Assembly (NCBI GenBank): GCA_012031955.1
Contig: JAAURZ010000109.1
Coordinates: 1-7,303 of the forward strand
DNA length: 7,303 nucleotides
Source of the DNA: Bacteroidia bacterium
GTDB lineage: Bacteria; Bacteroidota; Bacteroidia; Cytophagales; Cyclobacteriaceae
Reading direction: 5' to 3'
Position 1 is the first letter of the stretch. Every line of letters starts with the position of its first letter. Positions 6,607 to 7,303 of this stretch are shown piece after piece. The notes under the pieces were generated by a model. It worked only from the letters and a program-made list of their open reading frames with translations. It ran no database searches and was not told the DNA's origin. The translations under genes were made by a program, and so were the position numbers.

Positions 6607-7303
6607 ATGATCAGGAACTATCTTCGAATTGCACTCAGGAATTTTCGTAAGCAGAAGGCTTTCACCGCCCTGAACATCATCGGTCTGTCCATCGGTATGG
6701 CTGCCAGCCTGCTCATCCTGCAATATGTGCGGTACGAGAAAAGCTACGACACCTTTCATACAAAATCGGACCGGATATATCGGATTCAGTATAACGGGTA
6801 TCGTGCAGGCAAGCTGAACTTTGAGTGCGCCGCGGCGGTGCCGGCGGTATCGCATGCGCTCAAAGACAACTTTGCCGAGGTAGAGCAAGTTACGAGGTTG
6901 TTTCCGGTGAGCGGCGTAGTAAGCTACGAGAGCCCCGACCGCGGATTGATCTCTTTTCGCGAACGCAAGATGCAGATCACCGAACCTTCAGTTTTCGAAA
7001 TGTTCGATTTCAAGCTCGTCAAAGGCGATCCCAAAACTTCACTCCAGGGCCCCAACAAAGCCGTCATATCGGAGCACGCGGCCCGCAAGTACTTCGGGGA
7101 TGAAGACCCGATCGGCAAAACCATCTCGTGGGATGGCGAACACAACTTCGAGATCGCCGGGATCATGGCAGATGTGCCGGACAACTCGCACATAAAGTTT
7201 GATTTCTTACTGTCATATCAAACACTTAGCGACGCTACCGAGAACGCGGCGGAAACAAGCTGGGGCTGGTACGACTTCAATACTTACGTGTTGCTGAAGC
7301 CGG
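6607..7303 (+). CDS. ABC transporter permease, FtsX/MacB type, N-terminal fragment
   Basis: The frame opens at ATG 6607 and runs to the right edge without a stop, giving 232 residues. It begins MIRNYLRIALRNFRKQKAF, then a membrane helix (about residues 19-38, FTALNIIGLSIGMAASLLIL), then YVRYEKSYDTFHTKSDRIYRIQY, the signature after helix 1 of these permeases. From about residue 60 it is a MacB_PCD-like periplasmic domain with FEMFDFKLVKGDP and KYFGDEDPIGKTI, both typical. The preceding permease has the matching features VFDFDVTNGEE and KYFGDDNPVGKVI, so the two are paralogues. It starts 22 bp after the stop of the preceding permease, suggesting one transcript. The FtsX domains lie beyond the window. 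Confidence 0.93.
   Translation, partial: MIRNYLRIALRNFRKQKAFTALNIIGLSIGMAASLLILQYVRYEKSYDTFHTKSDRIYRIQYNGYRAGKLNFECAAAVPAVSHALKDNFAEVEQVTRLFPVSGVVSYESPDRGLISFRERKMQITEPSVFEMFDFKLVKGDPKTSLQGPNKAVISEHAARKYFGDEDPIGKTISWDGEHNFEIAGIMADVPDNSHIKFDFLLSYQTLSDATENAAETSWGWYDFNTYVLLKP

Overview
The window looks like chromosomal DNA from a Bacteroidota bacterium, probably a Cytophagales-type member. This is inferred from the ~800-residue double-FtsX ABC permeases in tandem (C-termini LRYE and LKYE), the EpsC-type serine acetyltransferase next to a CysM-type cysteine synthase, a MarR/GNAT pair of a kind often fused in this phylum, and the lack of usable Shine-Dalgarno sequences. Every gene is on the + strand and the DNA is moderately GC-rich.

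Layout: (1) positions 1-582 hold the C-terminal end of an FtsX/MacB-type ABC transporter permease. (2) A 164-bp intergenic region leads into a cysteine-biosynthesis pair, serine O-acetyltransferase (from 747) and cysteine synthase B (1608-2485, one frameshift). (3) Three bases after the cysM stop there is a perfect 13-bp inverted repeat, then a second inverted repeat with a nearly identical core, then a MarR-family regulator (2553-2998, one frameshift). A GNAT acetyltransferase (2995-3496, one frameshift) overlaps the regulator by ATGA. (4) A second, intact GNAT acetyltransferase lies at 3561-4019. (5) A full-length FtsX-type permease occupies 4136-6584 with two frameshifts. (6) The N-terminal part of another permease starts at 6607 and runs off the right edge.

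The serine acetyltransferase makes O-acetylserine and CysM turns it into cysteine, so these two form one pathway unit. The MarR protein very likely binds the paired operator-like repeats in front of its own gene and controls itself and the coupled acetyltransferase. The permeases would each work with an ABC ATPase, but none is encoded in the window.

Reading frames break at five or six places, and in each case one base restores a family-typical protein: near 1563-1567 (possible), 2025, 2912, 3281, 5380 and 6287. Four of them sit in or beside short homopolymers. This pattern suggests sequencing or assembly errors more than gene decay, so the affected genes are described in corrected form. I did not find a clearly novel system. 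The most interesting real structure is the tandem operator-like array upstream of the MarR gene. The apparent acetyltransferase-cysteine synthase fusion is worth checking but may be an artefact.
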